This document shows positions 43,754-55,360 of a DNA stretch of 64,000 bases, piece after piece. This DNA is from Clostridia bacterium UC5.1-1D2. Lineage in GTDB: Bacteria > Bacillota > Clostridia > Lachnospirales > Lachnospiraceae. Position 1 is the stretch's first letter. Every line of letters starts with the position of its first letter. The notes beneath the pieces are model-generated. The model did not search any database. It had not been told where the DNA came from and was given only the letters and a program-made list of their open reading frames with translations. The stretch is from positions 62,001 to 126,000 of the forward strand of contig BBZN01000004.1 of NCBI GenBank assembly GCA_001304855.1, written 5' to 3'. The position numbers were made by a program, and so were the translations under genes.

Positions 43754-44735
43754 CTATTTCAGCTGCACCACATTGTCCTTGATTTTGAAGGTGCCAAAGC
43801 TTCTGATAAAGCTGGAGATACGGCTGAAGCCATACTGTTTGACGTCAAAAGAAGGATGGGATTTTCTCAGCTCATCGTGTATGATGCTTAAGTTGTCCAC
43901 CAGACCGTTGTTGTCGCGTATAATCCGGGCAATCTCCTTCTCAATTTCCGCCTTGGAAATGCTTGCGCTTTTCTCCTGCACGAAATAGCCGCCGTGAAGC
44001 TTTACCACCTGGAAATCGTTGTTGTCCAGACTTTCCAGAAAGGTAGACAGTTTGGAGTAGCCGTAATTACGCACGTCAAAATCTGAAAAACGTTTCGTGA
44101 GGAATTCCTACCCTTGCCAGGATAATGGGCTGGTTCTGGCTGTTGTTTTCTATCAAAAGCTTGGTAATGGCCTTCTGAATCTCGTCAATGCTGGTAATGG
44201 TTTTCTGAATCTCATCAATGGCAGCTACTTCCGCTTTCACTGCGGCAGCATTGCCGCTTCGCCCCTTTGCATTCACCGGCGTCTCCGCCGTATCCTCCGA
44301 AGATATAATTTCCAGCAGTTTGAAAGTATCGCATGCAGCGCGGAAGGGTTTGGGTGTTTTCTGTTCTCCGATACCCATGACGAACATACCCGCCTCCCTC
44401 AACCGCTGGGCCAGCTTTGTAAAGTCTGAATCACTGGATACAAGGCAGAAACCGTCAACATTTCCTGAATACAGTATGTCCATGGCATCGATAATCATCG
44501 CCGAATCCGTGGCATTTTTTCCTGTGGTGTAGCTGTACTGCTGGATAGGATTTACAGACCAGTCCAGAAGCACATTTTTCCAGCTCCTTTTCTCATTATC
44601 CGTCCAGTCTCCGTAAATACGTTTGTAGGTGGCAACTCCAATATCGGACACCTCGTCCAATATGTATTTTATATACTTTGGAGATACATTGTCTGCGTCA
44701 ATCAGCACTGCAAATCTGCGTTCGTTTTGATCCAT
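43754..44735 (-). CDS. NYN-domain protein with OST-HTH/LOTUS domains
   Basis: PIN-like RNase-fold protein of about 325 residues. N-terminal NYN domain (residues 1-145) with the acidic residues in LIDADNVSPKY, DSAMIIDAMDIL and VSSDSDFTKLAQRL. After a short linker containing a tandem repeat (IDEIQKTITS / IDEIQKAITK) come two LOTUS-type winged-helix units (about 190-250 and 275-325). One base is lost near 44098; the repair joins ARVGNSLTKRFSDFDVRNYGYSKL. ATG 44735 on the minus strand. The family probably binds RNA; in bacteria its function is largely unknown. It stands alone at the border with the glycan locus. Confidence 0.85.
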
Positions 44736-44970
44736 AGGTTTTTAGTCACTTTCTTTTTTGTGGATTTTTTATAGAAATATTTATTAATATGACAAGTTTA
44801 ACATATTGGGGAAGGGGATGTAAAGGGGAAGTCGCCGACAAAAATAAAGGAATGAGAGAAGCCGTAATTTTTCAAAAAAGATAAAATACCATTATGCAAA
44901 GAGAGAATTATGTCGATAAGTGTATATATCTTATTTAATAAATAAAGCAGCAGGGAGAATACTGGATCGT

Positions 44971-45927
44971 ATGGAGCATATTATTTTGTACGGAGCGGGC
45001 GAACGGGGGCGAGCTATCTATGGATATATGGAAAGTTTGGGAAAATCCCATATAATTTATGGTTTTTGCGATAAACATGCAAAGGAAATTGGTTCCATAG
45101 GTGAAGACAAAAAGCAGGTCTGGACTTTGGAAGAATTGAGACAACTGGACGTTAATTGTCTCTATTGCATTACACCCGTTGATGCAGATGCGGCCAGCGA
45201 GATTAGAGAAGTTCTTTCAGGGGAAAAGATAATTGATTTTTCAGAGTTATTGGATATGGCGGGCTTGGATCGAGCTGACTGCAATCGAAATTTTTGTGCT
45301 TTTACTCATATTGATGAAATGGACAAATATTTTCAGGATGCAGAAGATAGCCTGGATGTTTTTTGGGACAGGGACAGCGTGTTTTACAGGATGTTTCAAA
45401 AGCTGGAGCTGGATAATGTAATTGAATTGGCCTGTGGACGCGGGAGGCATGTAGAGAAATATATGAATCAGTCTGGAGAAATTACGCTGGTAGATATTCT
45501 GCAGAAAAATATTGATGCATGCCGGGGGAGATTCAGGAATAACACGCATATTCGCTATTATAAAAACAACGGATACGACTTAAAAGAACTGGAGGCGGGC
45601 GCCTACTCAGCATTATTTACATACGATGCCATGGTGCATTTTGAGTTGCTCGATATATGGTCTTATTTAAAAGATATTTACAGGGTTTTAAGACATGGTG
45701 GACGCGCTTTGTTTCACCATTCAAATAATAGAAGTGATTATAAAGCAAGTTTTGGAACAGCTGTATATGGAAGAAGCTTTATGAGCCAGGAGGTCTTTGC
45801 CTATCTTGCCTACAAGGCCGGCTTTGAAATTCTGGAACAGCAGGTAATAGACTGGGGGATTCCTTCCTATGACTGTATTACATTAGTGGAAAAGCCTGGA
45901 AAAGGTGGCAAGTATGCTGAATCTTAA
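44971..45927 (+). CDS. Rossmann-module SAM methyltransferase, glycan locus
   Basis: First gene of the accessory locus. Two domains: an N-terminal Rossmann-like module (about 1-100) with ILYGAGERGRAIYGYMESLG, YGFCDKHAKEIG and an LEELRQLD element, then a class I methyltransferase (about 125-318) with motif I VIELACGRGRHVEKY and YDAMVHFELLDIWSYL, typical of small-molecule or sugar methylases. ATG 44971 starts directly before the YGAG strand. It overlaps the next gene by 14 bases. The 235-base gap before it is AT-rich, with no clear promoter found. Substrate unknown; probably a glycan or activated sugar. Confidence 0.75.
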   Translation: MEHIILYGAGERGRAIYGYMESLGKSHIIYGFCDKHAKEIGSIGEDKKQVWTLEELRQLDVNCLYCITPVDADAASEIREVLSGEKIIDFSELLDMAGLDRADCNRNFCAFTHIDEMDKYFQDAEDSLDVFWDRDSVFYRMFQKLELDNVIELACGRGRHVEKYMNQSGEITLVDILQKNIDACRGRFRNNTHIRYYKNNGYDLKELEAGAYSALFTYDAMVHFELLDIWSYLKDIYRVLRHGGRALFHHSNNRSDYKASFGTAVYGRSFMSQEVFAYLAYKAGFEILEQQVIDWGIPSYDCITLVEKPGKGGKYAES

Positions 45928-47057
45928 AAACACTTCGTTTGAAAGAACTGGCTGGTCAGGTTAAAGCATCTGGATGTCAAATAATTGCGTACGGAGCGGG
46001 AGTAATTGGCCAGACGGTTCTTCCTTATTTTGTTCACAAATATGAACTAGACAACCAGTTGTTCTGCTTTGCGGATTCAGAGCCCCGCAAACAGGGAACC
46101 TGCATTAAAATTACAGAAGAAAAATCGGTTCCGGTATATTCACTTGAGGAGTCTTTAAGCAGGTGCAGCCGATTTGTTCTTCTGGTTACAAACAGCCGCC
46201 TGGAACCGGTGATTTCTTTTTTAGATCAGGTGGAGAAACTTGAAGATCAGGAAACCTACCTTTTACCTGTTATGTTAGTCACTCATAGAAAGGCACAAGA
46301 CAGAATCGGCGCAGTGCGCAGGAGTGAGGTTCCTCTGATACCTAAGAAGATCCATTACTGCTGGTTTTCCGGCAATCCTATGCCTGAATCATTGGTACGT
46401 TGTGTGGAAAGTTGGGAAAAGTACTGCCCGGGTTATGAAATTATCCGTTGGGATGAAAGTAATTATGACCTGTCGTGGAATCCATATATGAAGCAGGCTT
46501 ATGAATGTGGGAAGTGGGGCTTCATTCCAGATGTGGCGAGGCTGGATCTTCTGTACCGGTATGGAGGAATATATCTGGATACAGATGTGGAGTTGATAAA
46601 AAGCCTGGATAATCTGCTGTATGTACCTGCTTTTTCTGGGGTGGAGCAGTGGGGTATTGTTAATTGCGGCGGATGCAGCGGGGCGGTACAGGGGAATGCC
46701 ATGATAGGTGAACTTCTTCAGTTTCGGTGTAACGAAAAGTTTCTGATGCCGGATGGCTCCATGAATTTAACTACCTGCGGGTACTATGAGACGTTTCCCT
46801 TTCTGAGACGCGGCATGAGGCCAGACTGCACAACTCAGGAGATAGGCGGCATGGTCGTTTATTCGCCAGAGTTTTTTCATCCAGGAGACTATATGAGCGG
46901 CAGACTGCATTTGACAGAGAATACATATTCCATTCATCATTTTAGTGGAAGCTGGCTGGATCAGGAGAGTAAATTGAAAATGAAGTCCGCATCTTCCTAT
47001 TATGACGGCGTGTTAGACAGAATGCAGTGGCAGGAGAAAACGGATAATAATGAATGA
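45914..47057 (+). CDS. GT32-like glycosyltransferase with Rossmann module
   Basis: Predicted cytosolic glycosyltransferase of about 380 residues. N-terminal Rossmann-like module (about 10-110; IIAYGAGVIGQTVLPYF, CFADSEPRKQG) then a GT32/OCH1-type domain (about 130-350) with IPKKIHYCWFSG, DVARLDLLYRYGGIYLDTDVEL holding the DxD motif, and NTYSIHHFSGSW. The true start is probably ATG 45914 (AAAGGTGGC before it), with one extra A in the run at 45925-45929; removing it gives MLNLKTLRLKELAGQVKA. A TTG at 45939 is the start if the run is correct. Acts within the locus on a growing surface glycan (inference). Confidence 0.8.
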
Positions 47058-47072
47058 TTGTGGAGAATGATT

Positions 47073-49642
47073 ATGCGTAAATATTTGAAAAAGAAACTGA
47101 TGAGCATGATGGGGACTTTGGAAAAAGCAGAGCATTCCCTGAACGGAATATGCCAACTCAAGGGGGGGAGGGAAGAATGTGGCAGCCTTTTGGCAGAGAT
47201 GCAGAACTGCGCCATTGAAATGGGGGAAGCCATAGAGGATGCGGAGGGGGAGGGAACCACAAGCGTCGCTTTGCTGGAACAGTATTGTGAACTGTTGTGG
47301 GAATGCCTGAATGCGGCTCCCGGTCCTGTTCGCCAAAGAATTTTGAAGGAGATTTACAGAAAAAGAAGCGCCGCTAAAAAGCAAATTCAAAATGAGTTTT
47401 CTGAAGTTTCAGAAATTCTTTTTTGCCCTATAAGGCAAGTATGTGGGACAGTATGGAAAGTATTTACAAATTTTTTAGCGGACAGGAAAACTGCCGATGC
47501 ACAGTTATGCCGATTCCTTACTATTCAAAACATACAGATGGTTCTCTGGGGGAGGAATATTATGAAGGAGAATTCTATCCAGATGATGTACTTGTTACGC
47601 ATTATAAGGATTACGATATGGCTGAACATTGCCCGGAAGTGATTATCATTCATAATCCGTATGATGATATGAATTATGTAACATCAGTACATCCTGATTT
47701 TTATGCCCGTAATCTGAAGCAGTATACCGATTGTTTAGTATATGTATCTTATTTTATAATAAACAGCGCAATCAGCAATATTTCGCTCCAATTTTGTCAG
47801 ACTCCAGGCGCTTTACTCTCGGATTTAGTAATCGTCCAGTCAGAGTCTGTTAGGGAGACTTATATAAAGGCCATTGAGGAATGGGTAGGGTTTATGGGCA
47901 GAAAAGGGGCTTTCAGCCGTTCTGCACTGGAACGGAAAATTCAGGCATTGGGATCGCCGAAAGTAGATAAGGTGTTACATTCAAAAAGAGAGGATTTCGC
48001 TCTTCCTGAACAGTGGAATTCAATGTTAAAAGGAAAAAGAGCGGTTCTTTACAATACAAGTGTTACAGGTATTCTCCAAAAAGGAGAACTGGAATTAAAT
48101 AAAATTGAGGATGTCATTGAGATTTTCAGAGAAGAGAGGACGCGGTTTTGTGGTGGCGCCCTCATCCCCTTAGCGATACTACTTTCGCATCCATGCGCCC
48201 GGAGCTTAGAGAACGCTATCTCAAGATTGTAAAAAGCTTTAAGGAAGAAGAGCGCGGAATATATGACGATACCCCGGATTTGCACAGAGCGATTGCGTGG
48301 ACTGATTTCTATTATGGAGACAGCAGTTCCCTGACAATATTATACGGATTAACAGGAAAACCGGTAGTCATGCAAAATAAAACGGTTTTAAGCCGGAATG
48401 CCCATTCTGATTTATCCGTTCTTTATGTTGCAAGCGCGGAAGAAAATGGAGAGATATGGTTTACAGCAAGAAATTTTAACGGATTTTTTCATATGAATTG
48501 TGATCTGGGATTAACCGATTATTTGGGGAGCGTACCTGGTGAAAAATGCAAGGTTTATAATTTGTTTACAGATATCGTTAAGGATGGAGATAACTTGTGG
48601 CTAATTCCGGGAAGGGGAGAAGCTCTAGTAAAATACAGTATAAACGAAAACACATTTATCCGGTATAGGCTACCGGATAACGATGAATTACAGGCGGGAG
48701 ACGTCAAATTCTGTTCAGCCTGGCTGGACGATGATAAATTATATTTTATCCCCTCCGAACAGTCCTATTTTGCGAACTTTGATCTTAAGACGGAGTCGTG
48801 GAGCATTGACAACTCATGGAAAAAACGCCTGGAAAATAAATACGGAATAAAATTGAATGCCCCATACTTTTATGACTTCTGTATTTTGAAGCAGGCAAAA
48901 CTGGCGTTAATCCCTATCCATGGAACGAATATTATTATAGAGTATTCCATTCAAACAGGCAAAATGAAATATCGCCGGCTGGGTGCAAATGATAATTCTT
49001 TTTCTTTCATAGATGGCAATGAAGATGCAGTTTATTTAGTTGCCCGTAACAGGACGGGAACGATCTACAGATGGAAGCTGGATGGGATAAAGATTGAATT
49101 GGCGGAGAGCCATCCGGAATGTTTTTCGGAAGGTTTATGCGCTGGTTTTGTGTGGTGGGTGAGACGGCTATATGGCGCCTTCTGTTGGAAAAGGAGCGCT
49201 AAAAGTTGATTTGGCTTCTGGGAGCAGCGAAGTATTAAAGCCTGATGCCGGAGATGTTTTTCAATTTTACTCCGTAAAAAAATTGTCGGGTGGTAAAATT
49301 CAAATTCCGGCAGCATGCACTGGCGGCAATGACGTCAGAACTATGATTGTTAATACGGAGAGCGGAATCGATTATACGGTTGTTCCGAAACGACCGGAGC
49401 ATAGCCTTCTGGAGCAGGGAAATCCCTTTGAGCAGATAACAGGAAGGAGTATTCCGTCTAAGCCGTCAGGGCATATAATATGGGAGACCCGAGAAATCAC
49501 CCTGGAGCAGATTCTCAATTGGCCGGATAACATTGTTTCTCTGCACACTGCTGAGATATATAAGTCATTGTTTGCCAATGGCAGCGGAGACTGCGGAGAA
49601 AAAACTGCAAAGTTTATAATGGAATATATAAATGAAAGTTAA
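47073..49642 (+). CDS. CDP-glycerol glycerophosphotransferase-like protein with C-terminal repeat domain
   Basis: Large protein of about 855 residues. An N-terminal helical/coiled-coil region (1-115) precedes a GT-B-like core (about 120-420; IPIPYYSKHTDGS, IIIHNPYDDMNYVTSVHPDF, LGSPKVDKVL, LLWWRPHPLSDT-type WRPHP, SSLTILYGLTGKPVVMQN) that resembles CDP-glycerol:polyglycerol-phosphate glycerophosphotransferases of teichoic acid synthesis. The C-terminal half (about 430-855) has repeated beta-rich elements such as WLIPGRGEALVKYS, YFIPSEQSYFANFD and LIPIHGTNIIIEYS, consistent with a beta-propeller. Frame changes near 47420, 48150 and 49170 split it. It may add glycerol phosphate, or use the fold differently. 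ATG 47073 is one of two close starts (other 47067). Confidence 0.65.
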
Positions 49643-49656
49643 GGGGAAAGGGTAAT

Positions 49657-50857
49657 ATGGAAGAAGGATTCAGCCCTTTGGAAAGCAGGAAACTTTCGAT
49701 TATTGTACCTGTATATAATAAGGAAAAGTATCTTGGAAAGTGCCTGGAAAGTCTGGTAATGCAGACGTACCACAACAAAGAGATAATTGTAGTCGATGAT
49801 GGTTCTTTGGATAAATCAGGCGATATCTGTGACCAGTTCGCATTGAGATATGATTGTGTTTCAACGGTGCATCAGGAAAATCTTGGACGAGTCAATGCCA
49901 GAAAAAGGGGATTTGATGCTTCCAGCGGAGAGATAGTCACGTTTGTAGATGGAGATGACTGGGTTGAAGCAGAGGCATATGAGCAATTAATACAAAAGAT
50001 GGCGGATACTGAGGCTGATTTAACCGCATTCGGATATTGGGAAGAATGGACGGACAGGATAAATAAAGTTGAAAATGGTGTTGCTGAGGGTATCTACAGG
50101 GGAGTCGCCCTACAGGAACTGAAGCGTCATAGCCTTTGCCGGGGGGATTTTTTTTCATTTGGCATATCCCCATCCTTATGTACAAAACTTTTTAGACGAT
50201 CCCTGTTGCTGGATTCTGGATTCATGAAACGGGATGAGAAGGTGGTATATGGGGAGGATGTAGCGGCGGTGATATCCGCTGTACAGATGGCTGGCTGTAT
50301 ACAGGTGTGCAGCGACGCTCCTTATCACTACCGCCAGGACAATTATACACAGGGCTTGAATACGCTTCGTGTGAGCAGGGATAGTCTTTGCAGGCTTTAC
50401 CAGGAGCTACAGGGGAAGACGGATGATTTTCAGCTTAAGCTGTATATGTGGTTTGTGCTATTGCTGCGCAGCTATGAAGATGTTAGAGAAATTCAGGAAA
50501 ACAGCCTTTTTCCTTATAATAATGTGAAAATTGGTGAAAAAATACTCATATATGGCGCCGGAGGATTTGGGCGTGAAGTATATAAAAAGCTTGAAAAAAA
50601 GCGGCGATTATGTGGTCAGCGCATGGGTAGACCGGCATGCAGAGGATGACGAAATAAAGCAGATGGGGGTAGAACCTCTTTCCGCAATGGATAAAAAGGA
50701 ATATGACTGTGTAATTATAGCTATACTCAACGAGCAGGTGAGCCGCAAAGTTGAAGCTGATTTAAGAAAAAGAGGAATAAGAAAAAAAATAGAAGTCATA
50801 TCTGCCAAGTATTTGCTGGAAACAGAGCTTCCGCAATGGGTGGAGGAGAACGTATGA
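49657..50857 (+). CDS. GT2 glycosyltransferase with C-terminal Rossmann module
   Basis: GT-A fold family 2 transferase (about 1-290) using a nucleotide-sugar; LSIIVPVYNKEKYLGKCLESL start, VDDGSLDKS, and the DxD region in FVDGDDWVEAEAY are intact. The C-terminus (about 295-400) carries the Rossmann-like module seen elsewhere in this locus (ILIYGAGGFGREVYKKLEKSG, SAWVDRHAEDDEI). An extra A in the run near 50598 breaks the frame inside the module. Start at ATG 49657 after AAGGGGAAAGGG. It overlaps the next gene by four bases (GTATGA), so they are coupled. Confidence 0.85.
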
Positions 50858-53414
50858 AACAGGTAAGTATTGTAATGCCGGTTTACAATGGAGAGCGGTA
50901 TTTGCAGGAATCGATTAACAGCATACGGAGCCAATCGTTTCAGGACTGGGAGTTATTATTGATAAACGATTGCTCTACAGATAATTCGCTGAAGATAATG
51001 GAAGAACTGGAAAAAACAGATGAGAGAATTTGTGTCTATTCCAATTTTAAAAATTTAAAACTTCCCCGAACACTGAATCGGGCTTCAGGGAGGCTGCCGG
51101 AAAATATTTGACCTGGACATCGGACGACAATGTATATATGCCGGATGCGATTGAAGCTATGTATAACACGCTGGAAGCAAAGCCGGATGTGGGTTTAGTG
51201 TATTGTGACATGTATTACATTGACGAGATGGGGAAAGTGACGGGGCAGGTTTCTACAGAGGAGGAACAACTATATTTTAATGACTGTGTGGGCGCCTGTT
51301 TTATGTACCGTTCAGAGGTTTTGGAAACTGTGGGGGAATATTCGCCAGATATGTTTTGGTGGAGGATTACGAGTATTGGCTGAGAATTTGCCAACAGTAC
51401 AGGATTTACCATTTACCGGAAGTTCACTATTATTACCGGCGTCACTCCGAGAGCCTTACAGAGAGCAGAGCGGCGGAGATTGACCAACAGCTGCTTCGTC
51501 TCAGGTTAAAATATTTGGATTTTTTGCTTGAACGCTCAAATGCCGGTGTCAGGGAGCTGTTGTTTGCAGATTTATGGCTTCAGAACCATAAAATAGCGGA
51601 TTCCCTCCGGCTGCGTTTCTTTGGGTCCGGCGTTCTGCCAGAGAGGATTCAGTGGATAGAGAGGAGAAACAAAATGAATTCAGATAAAAAAATAATTCTT
51701 TATGGAGCAGGGGAATATGGGGAAAGGGCAATGCTCTTTTTGGAGCGGATAAGATCGAATTTTTGCCGACAGCAGTAAAGAGAAGGCAGGTTCTGTGATA
51801 AATGGAAAGCGGGTACTGTCATGTGAAGAACTGAAAGCCGTCTATCATGATTATAATATTGTGATTTCCACGGATGCAAGGAAGATAACGGCCATTGCAG
51901 AAACTCTGGATTCTATGGGGATATATGACTATACAACTTACCTAGAGCATGCTCATTGTTTGAAAAAACCAAAAGAGGAAGATGTGGACTGGTGCGCAGG
52001 TTTTGAAAAAGCAGTTAGCTGGATAGAAAAGCATACCATTCCTGGAAAAGGTATTATTAACAATACAGATCTAGTCCTTCCGTATCCGGAAGTGACGGGA
52101 TATTTTATTCCCACTCTATTAAATTGGGGCTTTCGCGATTTAGCCTTATCCTATGGAAAATGGCTTTGCAGCATACAGAATGAGGATGGTTCTTGGAGTG
52201 ACGCAGAGGGAAAAGCTTCATATGTTTTTGATACGGCGCAGATTTTAAAAGGCTTGTTGGCCGTACGTAATATGCTGCCGGAGGCGGATGACTGCATACG
52301 AAGGGGATGCAGATGGATAATAGGCCGGGCTGATGGAGAGGGAAGGCTGGTGACTCCATCCACGGAAGCCTGGGATAACCGTCAGTGTTCAGATTTAATC
52401 CACCTCTACTGCCTGTCTCCCTTGATAGAAGAAGGATACTGTAAAGATGCCATGTACATAGCGGACTATTATCTGACAAACAGGCTGGACGAAATTATGG
52501 AATTCGGGATGCTGTCGCATTTCTACGGTTATGTTATGGAAGCTTTGGTAGATATAGGGCAGAAGGAATTGGCAGAGAAGGGAATGAAGAAAATTGCCGG
52601 GCTCCAGCATCAAAATGGCATGATACCGGCTTACAAAAATGTTAATTGGGTATGTTCCACCGGTCTGATACAGTTTGCTCTGGTTTGGTATAAGCTGGGA
52701 GATTTAGAGCGGGGAAATCGTGCCTTCCACTATTTTATGAGTTTGCAAAACCAGAGCGGTGGATGGTTTGGGAGCTATCCAACCTGTGAAAATCCTAAGG
52801 GAACGGACTGGACCGAGTATCCTGATTATTTTCCAAATCAGGAAATCAGCTGGGCGGTAAAATATTTTATGGATGCGTTATATCATAAATGCAAAACGGA
52901 ATTCGAGGTTCAGGCATCACATTTTCCGGAGTCAATTGACAGAGAGGACGGAAGATACCGTCTGATTCTTGAAAAGGTTGGAGAACTGGACGCCGGGGCC
53001 AGGGTTTTGGACGCCGGATGCGGAAAAGGAAGATATTTGGTTCATTTACTTGAGGATGCGCCGGGGATAAAGTACGCCGCTGTTGATATTTCAAAAACGG
53101 TAACCAGGGATATTCCGCCGGAGATAGAGGTGAAAAGCGGGCCTCTTACCTGCCTGCCTTATGGGGATGAAAGCTTTGAACTGGTATATGCAGTTGAGTC
53201 GTTAGAACATGCCATTGCCCATGAAAATGCCGTGAAGGAGTTGCTCAGAGTCACTTGTAAAGGCGGGGTGGCAGTTATTATCGATAAAAATGATTCAGCC
53301 AAAGGTTTGCTGGAAATAGATAGCTGGGAAAAGTGGTTTAAAGATTCCTTTTTTGAAGAAATTTCGGCTAAAATGGGGGTGCGATTTGGAAGTACGGCAA
53401 AATATATCTTATGA
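50854..53414 (+). CDS. GT2 - Rossmann - alpha/alpha-barrel - methyltransferase fusion
   Basis: One reading frame, once repaired, of about 853 residues. Domains: GT2 transferase (about 1-270; VSIVMPVYNGERYLQES, LTWTSDDNVYMPDA, EDYEYWLRICQQY), Rossmann module (about 275-375; IILYGAGEYGERAMLFL, FFADSSKEKAGSVING), an alpha/alpha-toroid region (about 385-690) with repeats like WLCSIQNEDGSWSDAEG, GLQHQNGMIPAYKN and FMSLQNQSGGWFGSYP of the terpene-cyclase/prenyltransferase-like fold, and a class I methyltransferase (about 695-853; VLDAGCGKGRYLVHLL). Lost bases near 51085, 51352, 51740 and 51764 split it. A ribosome binding site before ATG 51674 could allow a second, shorter product starting at the Rossmann module. 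Confidence 0.7.
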
Positions 53415-53479
53415 GGGAGGTTTGGCAGACGGTTTGTTTAATGGATGGATATTGAAAAAGAGGGGAGATAAAAATAAGA

Positions 53480-55310
53480 ATGTCTGATTTGAAAAATAAA
53501 ACTGGACTTGATTGTCAATCAGTTTATTCAAGATATGGCTCAAGAGAATAAAGATGTGGAATTATGGGGGGGGGGGTGTTATACGAAAAAATCTGCAGCG
53601 AGTTAAAAAATCTTGTTAATCAAAAATTAAAAGCTGAAAAATGTTGCAATTTATGGAAATGGAGAAATGACCAGAAAGTTTTTTGGGGCGGTCGGTAATG
53701 TTCCTGACAATATTGTTTGTATTATAGATAAAATGTTCCATGAACCCCTTTTTTGGAAACTGGAAAAGATACCGGTTATAAGGCCAGAGAAAATCTCTGA
53801 GTTTTCTTTAGATACAATTTTAATTCCATCAAAGGCTCTCGAGAAGGAAATAAAGGATGAATTGATGGAGCAGGGCTTCAGGGGGAGGTTATAGGGATAC
53901 ATTCATGGCTTATTCGTCGGGGATACAACCTTACAGAAGAATTTCATCGGTATAACGACCTTTGGAAATACAGACAGATTAATAAGGATTATGTTCAGTT
54001 TATCCAAACAGAAGAGCCTATGCATCTCCTAAAGGTTATTATTGGACTTCTATTTATTCGTGACTATGGTCATGCTTTAGTGATGATAGAGCAGTACTTA
54101 AAATTCGGATGGACAGCAAGTGTAAGGCTGGCAAAACTTAAACTTGATATAGAAACTGTCTTTGTTGAACTGCGGAAGGAATTGGAAAAGAGAAAAACTA
54201 GAAATGTAATGTTGTTTCTAGTAGACTCGTTGAATTGCGAAGCTGTAAAAAATATGCCGCATTTAAAGGAGATAGAAGCAGAAAGTTTTTCTTTCCATAA
54301 TGTCATGGATCAATATGGGCAGAGCAGAGAGACGGTAATGTCCCTTATGACTGGATATGAAATCTTCAATAACCAACTATATGAAAGGGTTTATTTTACC
54401 AATGATGATGGAGAATTATTACCGTATCTGCATAAAAATCAATTTAAATTTCAGTTTTTAGCTGAACAGCGCAGCTATGCCTATGCCCTAATAGATGAGA
54501 GCAGCAAGGAATGCAGCAGTATTTTGGCGCCGGAAGTATTTTTGAAGGACTGTGTGAAATGTGCGCCACTCATGGTAATACGTTTACATATATGCATGGG
54601 CTTGCAGAAATTCATTCCCCCTTTTTGAATCCGTTATATGATAAACACCTGCGGGAGGTGCCATGTGACTGGACGCTGGAAGAATTGAGAGATCAATACT
54701 GCAGTTCCCAAAGATATATTGATGAAATAGTATGGTTTTATTACAAACTTTTAAAATGTGATGGAATTACACAGATAATTATGGGAGATCATGGAGTTGT
54801 ATTAGATTCTTTTTAAAAAACAATACGAAAGAATACCGATGGAATCGAAAACAGCTGAATCCTGCCTGCATTATCTCGGACGCTCATCTGGGGGTGGGGA
54901 GCAATCACAATCTAGTAGCTAATTATCATCTGGCAAAAATTTTTAAAGATATCATTGAAAGGTCTGTAAAAAAGGAACGTTTGGAAGAATATGCGGATAA
55001 TTATGTAAAACTTGCGATTCTGCCGGTATATAATCCTGGAATTTTGAAAAGATTAGTGGAACGCAGGCAGCTGTACAAGACCCTGGGAGTGGCAGGCATA
55101 TTAACAGATACAGATATATTTCTGCATATGGAAAATGGAGAAGAGAAGTTATATGTTGAAAATGAGGAAGTGAATCCGAACCATATACTATATTCTGACA
55201 AAGTAAAGTTATATAGGGAGCTGCTTGCGGCCGATATCAATGAGCTGCAGAAAGTGTTAACCATGGAACGTTACAGATATCATAATGAATGTTTAAGCTG
55301 CTGTAGATAG
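53480..55310 (+). CDS. Cytosolic alkaline-phosphatase/sulfatase-superfamily protein 1, with G11 tract
   Basis: First of three related proteins in the locus (about 600 residues after repair). ATG 53480 follows GAGGGGAGAT. N-terminal helical part, a Rossmann-like module (VAIYGNGEMTRKFFGAVG, IIDKMFHEPLF; about 55-140), a helical linker, then an alkaline-phosphatase-superfamily domain (about 225-510): metal-site Asp in VMLFLVDSLN, nucleophile region QSRETVMSLMTG, EIHSPFLNP, and MGDHG. No membrane segment, unlike LtaS or EptA. About six one-base changes occur (near 53501, 53638, 53888, 54560, 54815 and an 11-G run at 53566-53576). The G run must be 9 or 12 long for the frame to continue. Substrate unknown. 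Confidence 0.65.
53566..53576 (+). repeat. Eleven-G homopolymer tract in the coding region
   Basis: An uninterrupted run of 11 G near codon 30 of the first alkaline-phosphatase-superfamily gene. Reading through with 12 (or 9) G continues into the Rossmann module; 11 G leads to a stop within about 14 codons. Such tracts are classic slippage sites for on/off switching. Because homopolymer errors are common in this window, its true length is uncertain. Confidence 0.8.
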
Positions 55311-55360
55311 TGTTGGTGGGGATTTATTAACTGAAACCAACAGAGCGGAGGCGCATTAAG

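Noticed and set aside
44909-44915. TGTCGAT upstream of the glycan locus as a Spo0A box
   Set aside because: A single imperfect seven-base match without a clear promoter around it; expected by chance in AT-rich DNA.
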